Positions 43,168 to 54,274 of a DNA stretch of 64,000 nt are shown piece by piece (position 1 is the first letter of the stretch; every line of letters starts with the position of its first letter). The stretch lies in assembly GCF_000828895.1 (NCBI RefSeq), contig NZ_AP014568.1, forward strand, positions 409,699 through 473,698, in the 5' to 3' direction. Position numbers and translations under genes: made by a program. Source of the DNA: Serpentinimonas raichei. Its GTDB lineage: Bacteria > Pseudomonadota > Gammaproteobacteria > Burkholderiales > Burkholderiaceae_C. The notes under the pieces are model-generated. The model was given only the letters and a program-made list of their open reading frames with translations, was not told the DNA's origin and did no database searches.

Positions 43168-44529
43168 TTACTGCCCCGGTGCGCGCAGCAGCGCCGCGAT
43201 GGGCTGCAAATCCTCGGCTGTGAGCACGCCACTGGCTAGGCGCAGGCGCAGGGTGCCGAGCAGCAGCTCGTAGCGGGCGCGCGCCAAGCGGGCTTTGGTG
43301 TCGAAGAGCTGGCTCTGGGCGTTGAGCACGTCGATGTTGATGCGCACCCCCACTTCGAAGCCGAGCCGGTTGGCATCTAGAGCGCTCTGGCTGGAGGCTT
43401 GCGCGGCTTCGAGGGCCTGCACCTGCCCGGTGCCCGAGACCAGACCGAGGTAGGCGCTGCGCGTGGCTTGGCTGACGCTGCGCTGGGCCGCGTCGAGCTC
43501 GGCGCGGGCGCGGGTTTGCAGGGCCACGGCTTCGGCAATGCGGTTTTGCAGCGCGCCGCCGGTGTAGAGCGGCAGGTTGAACTGGATGCCGATGCTGGCG
43601 TCGCGCTGACTGACGTTGCCGCTGGCCGGCAGGCCTAGGGCCGGTGCGCGGACGAGTTGGAGCTGCGCCGTGGCATCGACGGTGGGGCCGCGTGCGGCTT
43701 GGGCGCGTTGCACTTCGAGCGCGGCGATTTGCAGCCCGGCCTCGGCTTGGCGCAGCATGGGGTGTGCGTTTTGGGCGCGCTCGACCCAGCTTGGCATGGT
43801 CGCAGAGGGGTCCGGCACCGGCAGGGCCACGCCTTCGGGCAGGTGCCACGGGCGCACGCCGGCGCGGCCGACGAGTTGCTCGAGTTCGAGCTGGCGCACC
43901 AGCAGCGCATTGGTGGCGGCGATGTGCTGCGCGCGCACCAGGTCGAAGCGCGCCTGCGCCTCGCGCGCATCGGTGATGGTGGTGGCACCGACTTCAAACA
44001 GGCGCCGCGCCGCCGCGAGTTGCTCGGCCACGGCGGTTTGCTGCGCCTCGATGAAGCGCAGGCTGTCTTGCGCCGCCAACAGATCGAAGGTGGCTTGGGC
44101 GGTGCGCACGATCAGCTCTTGTTCGGCGCTTTGCAGCCGCGCCTGCGCCGCCTGCAAGGCCAGCTCGGCCTGCTGCAGCGCCAGTTGGTTGGCGGGCCGA
44201 AACAGCGGCTGGCTGGCTCCTAGGCTGAGGTTCTGCCGGTTGCTGGAGCGTGTGGGCCCGGGCAGGCTGCTGTCGCTGTGGGTCCAGTGCGCGCCGCCGC
44301 TCAGGGCCACGCTGGGGCGCACCCCGGCCAGCGCCTGGGCAGCGCGGGCGCGCTCGGCCTCGAACTGGGCCTGCGCAGCTACAAACGTGGCGTCGTGGGC
44401 GCGCGCGGCGGCGAACAGATCGGGCAGGTTTTGCGCTTGGGCGCTGCCGAGTGCGCATAAGCCCAGCAAGGCAGCGGCTGCTGCAGCCCGGCGAAAGGTG
44501 CTGGCGGGGCGCCGGAGGGTGGCCTTCAT
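43168..44529 (-). CDS. tolC: TolC-family outer-membrane efflux protein
   Basis: 453 residues with a signal peptide (about 1-32, ending in SAQAQN). It has the two internally repeated outer-membrane efflux domains: ARAHDATFVAAQAQFEAERARA starts the first, and AHPMLRQAEAGLQIAALEVQRA opens the second. Long heptad-rich helices form the periplasmic tunnel, and the late YTGGALQNRIAEA region is typical. It forms the trimeric exit channel for type I secretion or drug efflux; the inner-membrane partners are not in this window. It lies 15 bp downstream of the Pcm-like gene. Confidence 0.92.
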   Translation of the reverse strand: MKATLRRPASTFRRAAAAAALLGLCALGSAQAQNLPDLFAAARAHDATFVAAQAQFEAERARAAQALAGVRPSVALSGGAHWTHSDSSLPGPTRSSNRQNLSLGASQPLFRPANQLALQQAELALQAAQARLQSAEQELIVRTAQATFDLLAAQDSLRFIEAQQTAVAEQLAAARRLFEVGATTITDAREAQARFDLVRAQHIAATNALLVRQLELEQLVGRAGVRPWHLPEGVALPVPDPSATMPSWVERAQNAHPMLRQAEAGLQIAALEVQRAQAARGPTVDATAQLQLVRAPALGLPASGNVSQRDASIGIQFNLPLYTGGALQNRIAEAVALQTRARAELDAAQRSVSQATRSAYLGLVSGTGQVQALEAAQASSQSALDANRLGFEVGVRINIDVLNAQSQLFDTKARLARARYELLLGTLRLRLASGVLTAEDLQPIAALLRAPGQ

Positions 44530-44544
44530 GGTGCCGGGCAGCGC

Positions 44545-45243
44545 TTAAAACTGAAAGCGCGAGGCTTCGGGAAAGCCACGCAGACGCGGGGCCACGATGT
44601 CCCACGGTTGTTCGGTGGAGTAGTTGGCAGGGCCGGTGCGCCGCACCAAGGTGGCGCGCATGATCGGTTCTTGGCCGACGATGGCAAACAGACGCCCGCC
44701 GGTTTTGAGCAAGGCCAGCAAGTCGGCCGGCACCTCGGCCACCGAGCCGCTGAGCACGATCGCGTCGTAGGGGGCGTTGCTGCCACAGGCGGCGCAGCGC
44801 TGGGCGGCGGCGTCGGCGCAGCGCACCTCGACGTTGTCGATCCCGGCCGCGCTCAGGTTGCGGCGCGCCTGCTCGGCCAGCGCCGGGTCGATCTCCAGGC
44901 TCAACACGCGCGCGCTCAGGCGGCTCAGCAGCGCCGCCATATAGCCCGAGCCGGTGCCGATTTCGAGCACCGAGTCGGTGTCTTGCAGGGCCAGGTCTTG
45001 CAGGGCGCGGGCCTCGATTTTGGGGGCCAGCATGCACGCGCCCTCGACCGCCGGGCGACAGAGCGGGATTTCGACATCGGCCAGCGCCAGCGCGCGGTAG
45101 GCGGCGGGAGCGAAATCTTCGCGCTTGAGCTCGCCCAGCAGTTGCAGCACCCGCGCATCCAGCACTTCCCAAGGCCGAATCTGCTGCTCGATCATGTTGA
45201 AGCGGGCTTGCTCGAAGTCAAAAGCGGGGTGGGCAGGGCTCAA
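44545..45243 (-). CDS. Protein-L-isoaspartate O-methyltransferase-family protein
   Basis: 232 residues. Rossmann-fold SAM methyltransferase of the Pcm family: FNMIEQQIRPWEVLD, then SVLEIGTGSGYMAALLSRL (SAM-binding glycine motif, about 90-108), VLSLEIDPALAEQARRNL, and YDAIVLSGSVAEVPADLL. Residues near the usual Pcm entrance differ, and this betaproteobacterial version is often encoded beside tolC, so its substrate may not be isoaspartyl protein. It is on the mutS strand, 42 bp after mutS and 15 bp before tolC. Confidence 0.82.
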   Translation of the reverse strand: MSPAHPAFDFEQARFNMIEQQIRPWEVLDARVLQLLGELKREDFAPAAYRALALADVEIPLCRPAVEGACMLAPKIEARALQDLALQDTDSVLEIGTGSGYMAALLSRLSARVLSLEIDPALAEQARRNLSAAGIDNVEVRCADAAAQRCAACGSNAPYDAIVLSGSVAEVPADLLALLKTGGRLFAIVGQEPIMRATLVRRTGPANYSTEQPWDIVAPRLRGFPEASRFQF

Positions 45244-45285
45244 GGCGGACTCCAGTGGGCGGGTGGACAGATGGTGCGGATGATT

Positions 45286-48057
45286 TTAACGGACTGCACC
45301 CTCGGGTCCGAGCAACTGGCGCAAGCGGTACAGCGCCGCCAGCGCCTCGCGCGGGCTTAGGGCGTCGGGGTCGAGCGCGGCGACGGCTTGTTCGAGGGCG
45401 CTCGGGGGCTGGGGTTCCAGGGCCTCTGCGGCTGCCCAGGCTTCGTCGGCTGGCAGGCCCACGCCGGGTGCGGGGGCGAACAGGTCGATCTGCGCCTGCG
45501 CCGTGGCGCTGTGGGCTTCGAGCGCTTGCAGGGTCTGGCGCGCTTGGTTGAGCACGGCGGCAGGCACACCGGCTAGGCGCGCCACCTGCACCCCGTAGCT
45601 GCGGCTGGCCGGGCCGGGCTCGATCTGGTGCAAAAACACGATCTCGCGCCCGCTCTCGACCGCGCTCACGTGCAGGTTGAGGGCGGCGGCGTGCTCGACC
45701 GGGAACTGGGTGAGCTCGAAGTAGTGGGTGGCAAACAGGGTGTGGGCGCGCACCTTGTCGTGCAGGTGGCTGGCGATGGCACCAGCCAGCGCCAGGCCGT
45801 CGAAGGTTGAGGTGCCGCGCCCGATCTCGTCCATCAGCACCAGGCTGTTTGCGCTGGCGCGGTGCAGGATCTGCGCCGCTTCGCTCATTTCGAGCATGAA
45901 GGTGGACTGGGCGTTGGCCAGATCGTCGGCGGCCCCGATGCGGGTGTGGATGGCGTCCAGCGGCCCGAGGCGGCAGCGCTGCGCCGGCACGTAGCTGCCC
46001 ACGCTGGCCAGCAGCGCGATCAGCGCCACCTGGCGCATGTAGGTGGATTTGCCGCCCATGTTGGGGCCGGTGATGATCTGCAGCCGCGCCTTGGGGCCGA
46101 GCACGGTGTCGTTGGGGATGAAGGGGGTGTGGCTCTCGGCCAGCCGCGCCTGCACCACGGGGTGGCGGCCGGCGCGGATTTCGATTCCCGGCTCGGGGCC
46201 GAATTCGGGCGCGCACCAGTCCAGCGTGAGCGAGCGCTCGGCCAGCGCACACAGGGCGTCGAGCGCGGCCAGCGCACGCGCCAGTTCGCCCAGCGCGCCC
46301 AGGTGCGGCTGCAAGGCCTCCAGCAGCGCCTCGTAGAGCCATTTTTCACGCGCCAAGGCGCGCTCTTGTGCGCCCAGCACCTGGTCTTCAAAGGCCTTGA
46401 GTTCCGGGGTGATGAAGCGCTCGGCGTTTTTTAGGGTCTGGCGGCGCCGGTAGTCGGCCGGCACCCGGTCGAGCTGGCCTTGGGTGATTTCGATGTAAAA
46501 GCCGTGCACCTTGTTGAACTGCACGCGCAGGTTGGCAATGCCGCTGCGCTCGCGCTCGCGCGCTTCCAGCGCCAGCAAAAAGGCGTCGCAGTTGTGTTGC
46601 AGGGCGCGCAACTGGTCCAGCTCGGCGTCGTAGCCGTGGTTGATGACGCCGCCATCGCGCAGCAGCGCCGCCGGTTCGGGCAGCAGGGCGCGCTGCAGCA
46701 GCTCGGCGCAGTCCGGCGGCGGCTGCAACTGCTGCGCCAGTTGGGCCAGCAGGGGCGGCAGGGGGCGCTCGGTGCGGGTGGCCAGATCGGCGCGGTCGGC
46801 CAGATCGCACAGCTCGGGCGGGGCCGTGGGCGCGCCGGTTTGCAGCGTTTGCGCCAGCGCCGCGGCGCGGTGCAGCGTCTGCGCCAGCCCGACCAGCTCG
46901 CGGGGCCGCACCTGGCGCAGCGCCAGCCGCGCCGTGATGCGCTCCACGTCGGCGGCCCCGGCCAGCGCCTGGCGCAGCGGCTGCAGCAGGCGCTGGCGCA
47001 GCAGCCCGATGGCCTGCAGGCGCTGCTGCGCTGCCGTGCGCACCCGCTGCGGCTCCAGCAGCCAGCGCCGCAGCAGCCGGCTGCCCATAGCGGTCTGGCA
47101 GGTGTCGAGCAGCGAGAACAGCGTCGGGCTGGGCTCGCCGCGCAGGGTCTGCGTCAGCTCCAGGTTGCGCCGGGTGCTGGCGGGCAGGTCGATCAGTTCC
47201 TCGGGCCGCGCCACGCGCAGGGTGGCCACGTGCGCCAGCGCCCGGCCTTGGGTGTGCTCGGCGTAGTCCAACAGCGCCGAGGCGGCGGCGTGCGCCAGCG
47301 GCAGCTCTTGCGCGCCCCAACCCGCCAGACTGGCGGCCTGCAACTGCGCGCACAGCTTGCGCAAGCCCAGCGCGCTGTCGAAAGCCCAAGCCGGGCGCGC
47401 CGCCAGGCTCAGGCGCGCCGTGCCGGTCCCGCCTACACCGCCCGCCAGGCTGGGCCACTGGCGTTGCAGCTCGTGCAACTCGCGCGAGGGGGCGGCGGGC
47501 AGATCGGCGCTGTGCAGCAGCTCGCTGGGGCCGATGCGCGCCGCCCACGTGGGCAGTTCGTCGCTGCGGCACTGCGCCAGGTGCAGCTCGCCCTGCGTCA
47601 GGCTCAGCCAAGCCAGGCCCAGCGTCTGGCGTGGGCCCCAGTGCAGCGCCAGCAGCAGCGGTTCGGCCTTGTCGGGCAGCAGCTCGGCCTCGGTCAGGGT
47701 GCCGGGGGTGAGCACGCGCACCACGCGCCGCTCCAGCGGCCCCTTGGCTTGGGCCAAGTCACCCACCACGCCCACCTGCTCGCATATCGCCACCGACTCG
47801 CCCAGCTTGAGCAGCCGCGCCAGGTAGTTTGGCGCCGAATGAAACGGCACCCCGGCCATGGGAATCGGCTGCCCGGCCGACTGGCCGCGCTTGGTGAGCG
47901 TGATGTCGAGCAGCCGCGCGGCCTTCTCGGCATCCTCGTAAAACAGCTCGTAAAAATCCCCCATGCGGTAAAACAGCAGCGTACCCGGATAGCCCGCCTT
48001 GAGCCCGAGGTACTGCTGCATCATGGGGGTGTGGGAAGGGGTGCTCGAATGGTTCAT
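45286..48057 (-). CDS. mutS: DNA mismatch repair ATPase MutS
   Basis: 923 residues from ATG 48057, the start that gives [20 protein letters not shown]; the open frame further upstream is unconserved. Recognises mismatches and starts methyl-directed repair. Mismatch-binding motif [19 protein letters not shown] with the wedge Phe (about 36), connector and lever domains, the ATPase with Walker [20 protein letters not shown] (about 669-687), [20 protein letters not shown] (about 741-760), and the C-terminal tail. It is a bit longer than E. coli MutS (853). A broken second copy of its first part lies at 51682-51925. Confidence 0.95.
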   Translation of the reverse strand: MNHSSTPSHTPMMQQYLGLKAGYPGTLLFYRMGDFYELFYEDAEKAARLLDITLTKRGQSAGQPIPMAGVPFHSAPNYLARLLKLGESVAICEQVGVVGDLAQAKGPLERRVVRVLTPGTLTEAELLPDKAEPLLLALHWGPRQTLGLAWLSLTQGELHLAQCRSDELPTWAARIGPSELLHSADLPAAPSRELHELQRQWPSLAGGVGGTGTARLSLAARPAWAFDSALGLRKLCAQLQAASLAGWGAQELPLAHAAASALLDYAEHTQGRALAHVATLRVARPEELIDLPASTRRNLELTQTLRGEPSPTLFSLLDTCQTAMGSRLLRRWLLEPQRVRTAAQQRLQAIGLLRQRLLQPLRQALAGAADVERITARLALRQVRPRELVGLAQTLHRAAALAQTLQTGAPTAPPELCDLADRADLATRTERPLPPLLAQLAQQLQPPPDCAELLQRALLPEPAALLRDGGVINHGYDAELDQLRALQHNCDAFLLALEARERERSGIANLRVQFNKVHGFYIEITQGQLDRVPADYRRRQTLKNAERFITPELKAFEDQVLGAQERALAREKWLYEALLEALQPHLGALGELARALAALDALCALAERSLTLDWCAPEFGPEPGIEIRAGRHPVVQARLAESHTPFIPNDTVLGPKARLQIITGPNMGGKSTYMRQVALIALLASVGSYVPAQRCRLGPLDAIHTRIGAADDLANAQSTFMLEMSEAAQILHRASANSLVLMDEIGRGTSTFDGLALAGAIASHLHDKVRAHTLFATHYFELTQFPVEHAAALNLHVSAVESGREIVFLHQIEPGPASRSYGVQVARLAGVPAAVLNQARQTLQALEAHSATAQAQIDLFAPAPGVGLPADEAWAAAEALEPQPPSALEQAVAALDPDALSPREALAALYRLRQLLGPEGAVR

Positions 48058-48220
48058 GCCCCCAGATTGTCCATTGCTTCGCTTGTCCGGTGGGCATGGG
48101 CCACCGCGCTTTCGTTGGCCGCCGTCACGTACACGCTGTGCACCCCTGGCACCGCTTGGGGCATGTTCACCCTTTTTCGCCACCCCAAGGGTTTTTCTAG
48201 GGACGCGATTCTAAGTGGCG

Positions 48221-48248
48221 GCGCGCGGGGCGGCCGGTCCCCGCGCGC
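48221..48248. terminator. GC-rich hairpin between mutS and the OmpA-like gene
   Basis: Ten-bp perfect GC stem (48221-48230 with 48239-48248) with an 8-nt loop, 10 bp after the OmpA-like stop codon on the minus strand. There is no T-run directly after it, so it may be an RNA 3'-end stabiliser or a weak terminator. Confidence 0.4.
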
Positions 48249-48257
48249 GCACTGGTT

Positions 48258-49471
<1,214 letters not shown>

Positions 49472-49505
49472 GATTCGGCTTTCGTGGGAAGGAGGAGGCC
49501 GCGCA

Positions 49506-51452
49506 TCAGGGTGCCGGCACGTTGATGACCGTGTTGACCACGGTGACGGACGCGTCCAAGGACAGCACGCGGCCGTTCAAGGTGGTGATTTCTCCCCGAC
49601 CCGCCGTCGAGAAGGTCGCGCCGGCCTGCGAGATGATGGTGCCCACCATGGTGCCGCCGCCGCCCGCGTTGATGGTCGCGGCCGAACCGACCTGCCAGAA
49701 CACGTTCTTGGCCTGCGCGTCGTTGATCAGGATCACGCTGCGCGGGAAGGCCACACCGGGACCGCCGACCGTCAGCGAGGTGCGCATCTGGAACACCCAG
49801 ATCGCGTTGGCGTCGCCCCGGCCGTCTAGGGTCAGGTCGCCGCCCTCGATCAGGAAGCTGCCACCGGCGGCGGTGTACACGCCGGGTGGGAGCGTCAGGC
49901 CCGCCAGGTTGCCGGGGGCCAAAACGGCCGGCATATCGCGGAGCCGGATGAACGCGATCTCAGCGTCGCGGCGGGCATCTTGTGCGATCGTGCATGAGGC
50001 AGGATTTGGAACATCAGACGTTGGGCCCGTGGTGGAATCGGTGCACGTGAAGATCGTCCCGTTCACTGCTCCCCTGTTATCCCCCGTTACCGTATAAACA
50101 TCTCCTGCCGTATCTTGGAATCCGGTTATCGACGTAGGTTCCGTAGCTGTGGTGCCGATGTCGCCGTTGATGACCGTTCGGGTGCCATCGTTGGTCATGC
50201 CGGCGGAGCCGCCGAAGATGCCGAAGGTGGCGGCGCGGCCCAAGGGCACGAGCGGCGGGACCGGCGGCACGACGCAGCTGACGGCGGTGAAGCTCCAACT
50301 GAAGTCGCTCGCCATGCTGTTGCCGGGCACGGCCAAGTCACGCACGCCGGCGGTGGTGCCGATCAGGCGGGCGACGTGCGCACCGGCCAGCATCGGCGCC
50401 TGCGGCGTGAAGGTCGCGATGCGGCCGGTGGCCACGTCCAGCACTACCGAGGACGCCGCTACGTTGGTGCCGCCCGGGCCGGTGAGCCTGAAGTTGGCCG
50501 CGTTGATGGTGGCCGGGTCCATGCGCAGGCCCGAGGGCACGGCGAAGGTGGCGTTGACGGCGTCCGTCAGGCAGACGCTGGGCGCACCGTGCGCCGGATT
50601 GGTGGAGGCGACGCTGATCATGGCCGGCGGCACCGCGGCGGCGGTGGTGAAGGTCCAGACGTAGTTGCTGGCGGCAGGCAGCGGGGCCTGGTTGCCGCCC
50701 AGCGCGTTGCCGGCGAGGTCGGTGGCCGCCATGGTGACGGTGGCGGTGTAGGTGGTTCCCGGTGCCAGCGCGGCGGCCGGCCTGAACACCGCGGTGCGGT
50801 TGCCGACCACGTAGGTCACGTTGCCGGCCGGCGCGACGCAGGGCGTGACGCAGGTCAGCGTGAAGCTGGCAGCCGAGATGCTGGCGGGCGCCATGTCCTC
50901 GGTGAAGGTCGCCGTCACCGCGGTGTTGGCCGGCACGGTGGGGCCGGGCACCGTGGTCGCCGGCACCGTCAGCGTGACGCGTGGCCGGGTGGTGTCCAGC
51001 GCGACGCCGGTGGTGAAGCGCCAGACGTAGGGCTCGGCCATGGCCAGCCCGGTCGTGGCGCTGCGGGCGGCGGTGATGGTGCCGGTGTATTGCGTCAGCG
51101 GCTCCAGCAGCGTCCCGGCGGGCAGGGCAAAGGTGGCGATGCGGCCGGTGGCGTCCAAGGTGGTGGTGCCCGCCGGGCTGACGCAAGGCGCGGCGCAGGT
51201 CACGACGAAGCTGGCGGTGCCGGTCAGCGGCGCCATGCGTTCGCTGAAGTCGGCGCTGATCAGGGTGTTGTTGATGGGAACGCCGGTGGCGCCGTCGACG
51301 GGGGCGACTGCCGTCACGGTTGGCGGGGTGGGCGGCGGGCCGTCGAAGCCCAGAATCTCGTCGCGGCCTCCGCCGCCGCCGCAGCCGGCGATCAATGCGA
51401 CCAGCAGGCTGGCTGCGAGCCACGGCCGGACGCCGTGCAATAGCTTGTTCAT
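49506..51452 (-). CDS. DUF3494 (ice-binding-like) surface lipoprotein with Ig-like repeats
   Basis: 648 residues from ATG 51452. Signal peptide with lipobox (VALIAGCGGGGG), so it is a lipoprotein. Three Ig-like/Big_5-type repeats (about 45-155, 160-275, 280-390), each opening with a PTVTAVAPVDGATGVP- or APPAMISVASTNPAHGAPS-like strand and ending in W-x-F-T-T. The C-terminal part (about 400-648) is a DUF3494 domain: GRAATFGIFGGSAGMTN, GDIGTTATEPTSITGF, FLIEGGDLTLDGRGDANAIW, FQMRTSLTVGG, and NVFWQVGSAATINAGGGGTMVGTIIS, the beta-helix of ice-binding proteins. Many relatives act as adhesins rather than antifreeze; here adhesion is more likely than ice binding, but this is inference. Presumed operon with the OmpA-like gene. 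Confidence 0.85.
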   Translation of the reverse strand: MNKLLHGVRPWLAASLLVALIAGCGGGGGRDEILGFDGPPPTPPTVTAVAPVDGATGVPINNTLISADFSERMAPLTGTASFVVTCAAPCVSPAGTTTLDATGRIATFALPAGTLLEPLTQYTGTITAARSATTGLAMAEPYVWRFTTGVALDTTRPRVTLTVPATTVPGPTVPANTAVTATFTEDMAPASISAASFTLTCVTPCVAPAGNVTYVVGNRTAVFRPAAALAPGTTYTATVTMAATDLAGNALGGNQAPLPAASNYVWTFTTAAAVPPAMISVASTNPAHGAPSVCLTDAVNATFAVPSGLRMDPATINAANFRLTGPGGTNVAASSVVLDVATGRIATFTPQAPMLAGAHVARLIGTTAGVRDLAVPGNSMASDFSWSFTAVSCVVPPVPPLVPLGRAATFGIFGGSAGMTNDGTRTVINGDIGTTATEPTSITGFQDTAGDVYTVTGDNRGAVNGTIFTCTDSTTGPTSDVPNPASCTIAQDARRDAEIAFIRLRDMPAVLAPGNLAGLTLPPGVYTAAGGSFLIEGGDLTLDGRGDANAIWVFQMRTSLTVGGPGVAFPRSVILINDAQAKNVFWQVGSAATINAGGGGTMVGTIISQAGATFSTAGRGEITTLNGRVLSLDASVTVVNTVINVPAP

Positions 51453-51681
51453 GGTGTATTCCTCATGGTGTCTTCTTGGTTGCTTGGGGGGCAGTATGGG
51501 CTGTCCCAGCCGCAGCATCTGTGCGCTGGCGCACATAGCGCCTTCTCAGACGCAGCGCCACCTCTTCGGTCGTGCTGACACGGCGCGCAACGCCGACCCG
51601 GCTGCGGTCAAGGGGGGCAGCCCTTGGCGAGAGGTCAGCGACGGCAGACTCAGGCAGCTTCAGGCCTGCCCTGCCTCGCGC

Positions 51682-51925
51682 GCCCGCTCGGGCTCCAGCA
51701 GCCAGCGCCGCAGCAGCCGGCTGCCCATGCGGGTCTGGCAGGTGTCGAGCAGCGCAAACAGCGTCGGGCTGAGTTCGCCGCGCAGGGTTTGCGTCAGATC
51801 CAGGTTGCAATGCGTGAGCGTGATGTCGAGCAGCCGCGCGGCCTTCTCGGCATCCTCGCAAAACAGCAGCGTACCCGGATAGCCCGCCTTGAGCCCGAGG
51901 CACTGCTGCATCATGGGGGTGTGGC
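51682..51925 (-). pseudogene. Remnant of mutS (two fused fragments)
   Basis: Two pieces match mutS on the same strand and in the same order. Fragment A (51682-51808) corresponds to mutS at 47042-47168 (the [18 protein letters not shown] region). Fragment B (51814-51925) corresponds to the mutS start at 47894-48034 ([20 protein letters not shown]). About 725 bp between A and B are missing, and B lacks 30 bp that in mutS lie between two TAAAACAGC direct repeats (47939-47947 and 47969-47977). Many mismatches mark it as old. Nothing else is recognisable in the rest of the 606-bp gap 51453-52058, which otherwise should hold the promoters of the neighbouring genes. Confidence 0.88.
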
Positions 51926-52058
51926 TGGGGCCAGATGCGGCGGGCGTGGCGGGAGTTGTTGACGGAGCCGGGTTCGTGCGTGCGGTTTGGACGGGGGGGT
52001 TTGCAGAGCCTCCCAGGCATTCAGGCCGCCAAGGGCTGCAAGGGGCGCTGGTCTGGAA

Positions 52059-53387
52059 TCAAGTGGGGCTTGCAGGGCCGGAAATGTTGCCCGGCCGGCC
52101 GTCTGGCGCGGCGCAATCGGCCACCACACGGTTGCGCCCTTGCTGTTTGGCCGCGTAGAGGGCTTGGTCGGCGCGCTTCACGGTGTCGATTTCGGTGCCT
52201 CCTGCTGGGCCGGCAGCCACCCCCAGCGACAGAGTCACGCGGCCGACTTCGGCGTCGTGGCAGTCGGCTACGGCCAAGCGAATGCGCTCCGCCAATTCCA
52301 ACGCAGCGGGCAAGCCTAGACCGGGCAGCGCGATCAAGAACTCTTCACCGCCCCAGCGCACCACCGCATCGGTGCTGCGCACGCTTTGGCTCAATTGCTG
52401 CGCCACGGCTGCGATGATGCGGTCTCCGGCGGCGTGGCCGTGCAGGTCGTTGACGCGTTTGAATCGGTCGATGTCGGCCATGATCACGGCATAGGCTTGG
52501 CCCGAGACTTGGGCGGCGGCATGGCAGCGTTGCAAGGCCTCTTCACCTGCGCGGCGGTTGAGCAGGCTGGTGAGCGGGTCGCGGCAAGCCAGGTTTTGCA
52601 GTGCCTGTTCGCGCGCCACAAAGTGGCCGACATCGGTGGCCACCGAGACATAGTGCGTTGTTTGGCCGGCTGCATCGTGCAGCGCCGCCACGCTTTGCTC
52701 GCAATGGTAGAGGCTGCCGTCTTTGCGCCGATTGGTGAATGCGGCTTTGAAGGTTTGGCCGCGTTCCAAGCTGCTCTGCAGGGATTGGTAAAAATCTGCG
52801 TCGTGCACTCCAGAATGCAGCAATTGCCCGGGTTTTTTTCCCAGAATATCGGCCTGCGCGTAGCCGCTGAGCGCGGCAAAGGCGCGGTTGGCATACATCA
52901 CGCGCTGCTGCGCGTCGGTAATAAAAACGGACGAGGGCGCAGCATCCAGCGCCAATCCCATGAGCGCCTGCATTTTTTGCGCCTGCAGCAACTGGGTGAT
53001 GTCTTGCTGTATCGAGATGTAGTGCGTGATCTGGCCCAGATCGTTAAAAATTGGCGAAGTTATCCATTCGACGTGGTAGCTGCTGCCGTCTTTGCGGTAG
53101 TTGATGGCCCGGCCTTCAAAAGGCTGGCCGGAAGCCAAACAGGCGCGCAGGCGCTGCAGCACGGCGGGGTCGGTGAGCGGCCCTTGCAGAATGCGCGGGG
53201 TTTGCCCCATCAATTCCGCTGCCGTGTAGCCGGTCATGCGGCAAAAAGCCGGGTTGCAATAGAGTATTTTGCAGCCGCCGGCCCCCAAGTCGGCATCGGT
53301 CAGGACGATGGCGTTGTAGGCTTGCGACAGGGCCGTTTCAAGCAGGCCGGCTGGCAATGCGAAATCTGGCGCTGCGGGGTTCTTCAC
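52059..53387 (-). CDS. PAS-PAS-GGDEF diguanylate cyclase
   Basis: 442 residues. Two PAS domains (about 20-130 and 140-265, each with the YRKDGS-x-YH/RRKDGSLYHCE C-terminal signature of a PAC motif) and a GGDEF domain (about 275-425). The active-site loop is RWGGEEFLIALPGLGL (GGEEF), preceded by DRFKRVNDLHGHAAGDRII, so the cyclase is predicted active. An upstream RxxD inhibitory site (about five residues before GGEEF) is not obvious. No membrane segment, so it is soluble; the PAS domains may sense redox or a ligand. It is coupled to the EAL gene by a four-base overlap (53384-53387). Makes cyclic-di-GMP, which often controls adhesion and surface proteins. Confidence 0.93.
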   Translation of the reverse strand: MKNPAAPDFALPAGLLETALSQAYNAIVLTDADLGAGGCKILYCNPAFCRMTGYTAAELMGQTPRILQGPLTDPAVLQRLRACLASGQPFEGRAINYRKDGSSYHVEWITSPIFNDLGQITHYISIQQDITQLLQAQKMQALMGLALDAAPSSVFITDAQQRVMYANRAFAALSGYAQADILGKKPGQLLHSGVHDADFYQSLQSSLERGQTFKAAFTNRRKDGSLYHCEQSVAALHDAAGQTTHYVSVATDVGHFVAREQALQNLACRDPLTSLLNRRAGEEALQRCHAAAQVSGQAYAVIMADIDRFKRVNDLHGHAAGDRIIAAVAQQLSQSVRSTDAVVRWGGEEFLIALPGLGLPAALELAERIRLAVADCHDAEVGRVTLSLGVAAGPAGGTEIDTVKRADQALYAAKQQGRNRVVADCAAPDGRPGNISGPASPT

Positions 53388-54160
53388 TGCGAATCAGGCC
53401 AGTTGACGGGTGGCAACTGCTCATACATTGGGCGGGCAAACAGATAGCCTTGGAAATAGGACACGCCCAAATCGCGCAAGGCCTGATACTCGGCCGGGGT
53501 TTCGATGCCTTCGGCAATGACCTCGATTTGCAATGCGCGGCACACACCTATGATGCCCGTGACGATGGCCTTGCGCACCGGGTCTTGGTCGATGTGGCGC
53601 AGCAAGGCCATGTCGAGCTTGACGATATCGGGTTGAAACTCGGCCAGCAAATTTAGACCGGAATAGCCTGCGCCAAAGTCGTCGATGGCGGTTTGAAAGC
53701 CTTGGCGCCGATACTCTTTGATGATGCGCTTGAGGTGCTCTTTGTCAACCAGTTGTTCGTTTTCGGTGATCTCAAAAATCAGCCGCTCGGTGGGAAAGCC
53801 AAAGCGCTCGGCGGCTTGCAAGGTGGCGCGGATGCAGGTGGCCGCCTCATAGACGGCATTGGGCATGAAATTGATGCTCAAATAGCAGGGCATCTGCAGC
53901 TTCGCGGCGAGCTCTACCGCCTTGACGCGACACGTCTGGTCAAACAAGTAGCGATTCGTTTCGTTGACTTGGCGCAACACCTCAAGGGCGCTGCCGTCGC
54001 CTATGGGGCGCACCAAGGCCTCGTAAGCGTACACCTGCATGGAGCGCGCATCCACGATGGGCTGAAACGACATGCTAAAATCGAAATCCAGTGCGGGCTG
54101 ATCTTGGCAGCGTTTGCATGGCGGGGTTGTGGGTCTAATCTCAATATTCATGCAAAACAT
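53384..54160 (-). CDS. EAL-domain cyclic-di-GMP phosphodiesterase
   Basis: 258 residues from ATG 54160; an ATG at 54151 and a GTG at 54190 are alternatives. A short N-terminal part with CKRC (Cys-x-x-Cys) leads into a single EAL domain: MSFQPIVDARSMQVYAYEALVR, YLSINFMPNAVYEA (NxxxN region), IFEITENEQLV, QTAIDDFGAGYSGLNLLAEF, DIVKLDMALLRHID, and VIAEGIETPAEYQALRDLG. All catalytic groups are present, so an active phosphodiesterase is predicted. It is upstream of and coupled to the diguanylate cyclase, making an antagonistic pair. Confidence 0.9.
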   Translation of the reverse strand: MFCMNIEIRPTTPPCKRCQDQPALDFDFSMSFQPIVDARSMQVYAYEALVRPIGDGSALEVLRQVNETNRYLFDQTCRVKAVELAAKLQMPCYLSINFMPNAVYEAATCIRATLQAAERFGFPTERLIFEITENEQLVDKEHLKRIIKEYRRQGFQTAIDDFGAGYSGLNLLAEFQPDIVKLDMALLRHIDQDPVRKAIVTGIIGVCRALQIEVIAEGIETPAEYQALRDLGVSYFQGYLFARPMYEQLPPVNWPDSQ

Positions 54161-54274
54161 TCTAAGCCCAAAAGGCTTGGGAATGCGCACACAAAGCCCA
54201 CTGCCCTTGGTGGGTGTGGCGCACCGTTTGCAGGCGCGCCGCTACCATGCGCAGCGGGGCGCTGCAACCGGGTT

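Noticed and set aside
51463..52020. Open frame of 185 codons spanning the mutS remnant
   Set aside because: Pro/Arg/Ala-rich, in a frame different from mutS, no conserved motif.
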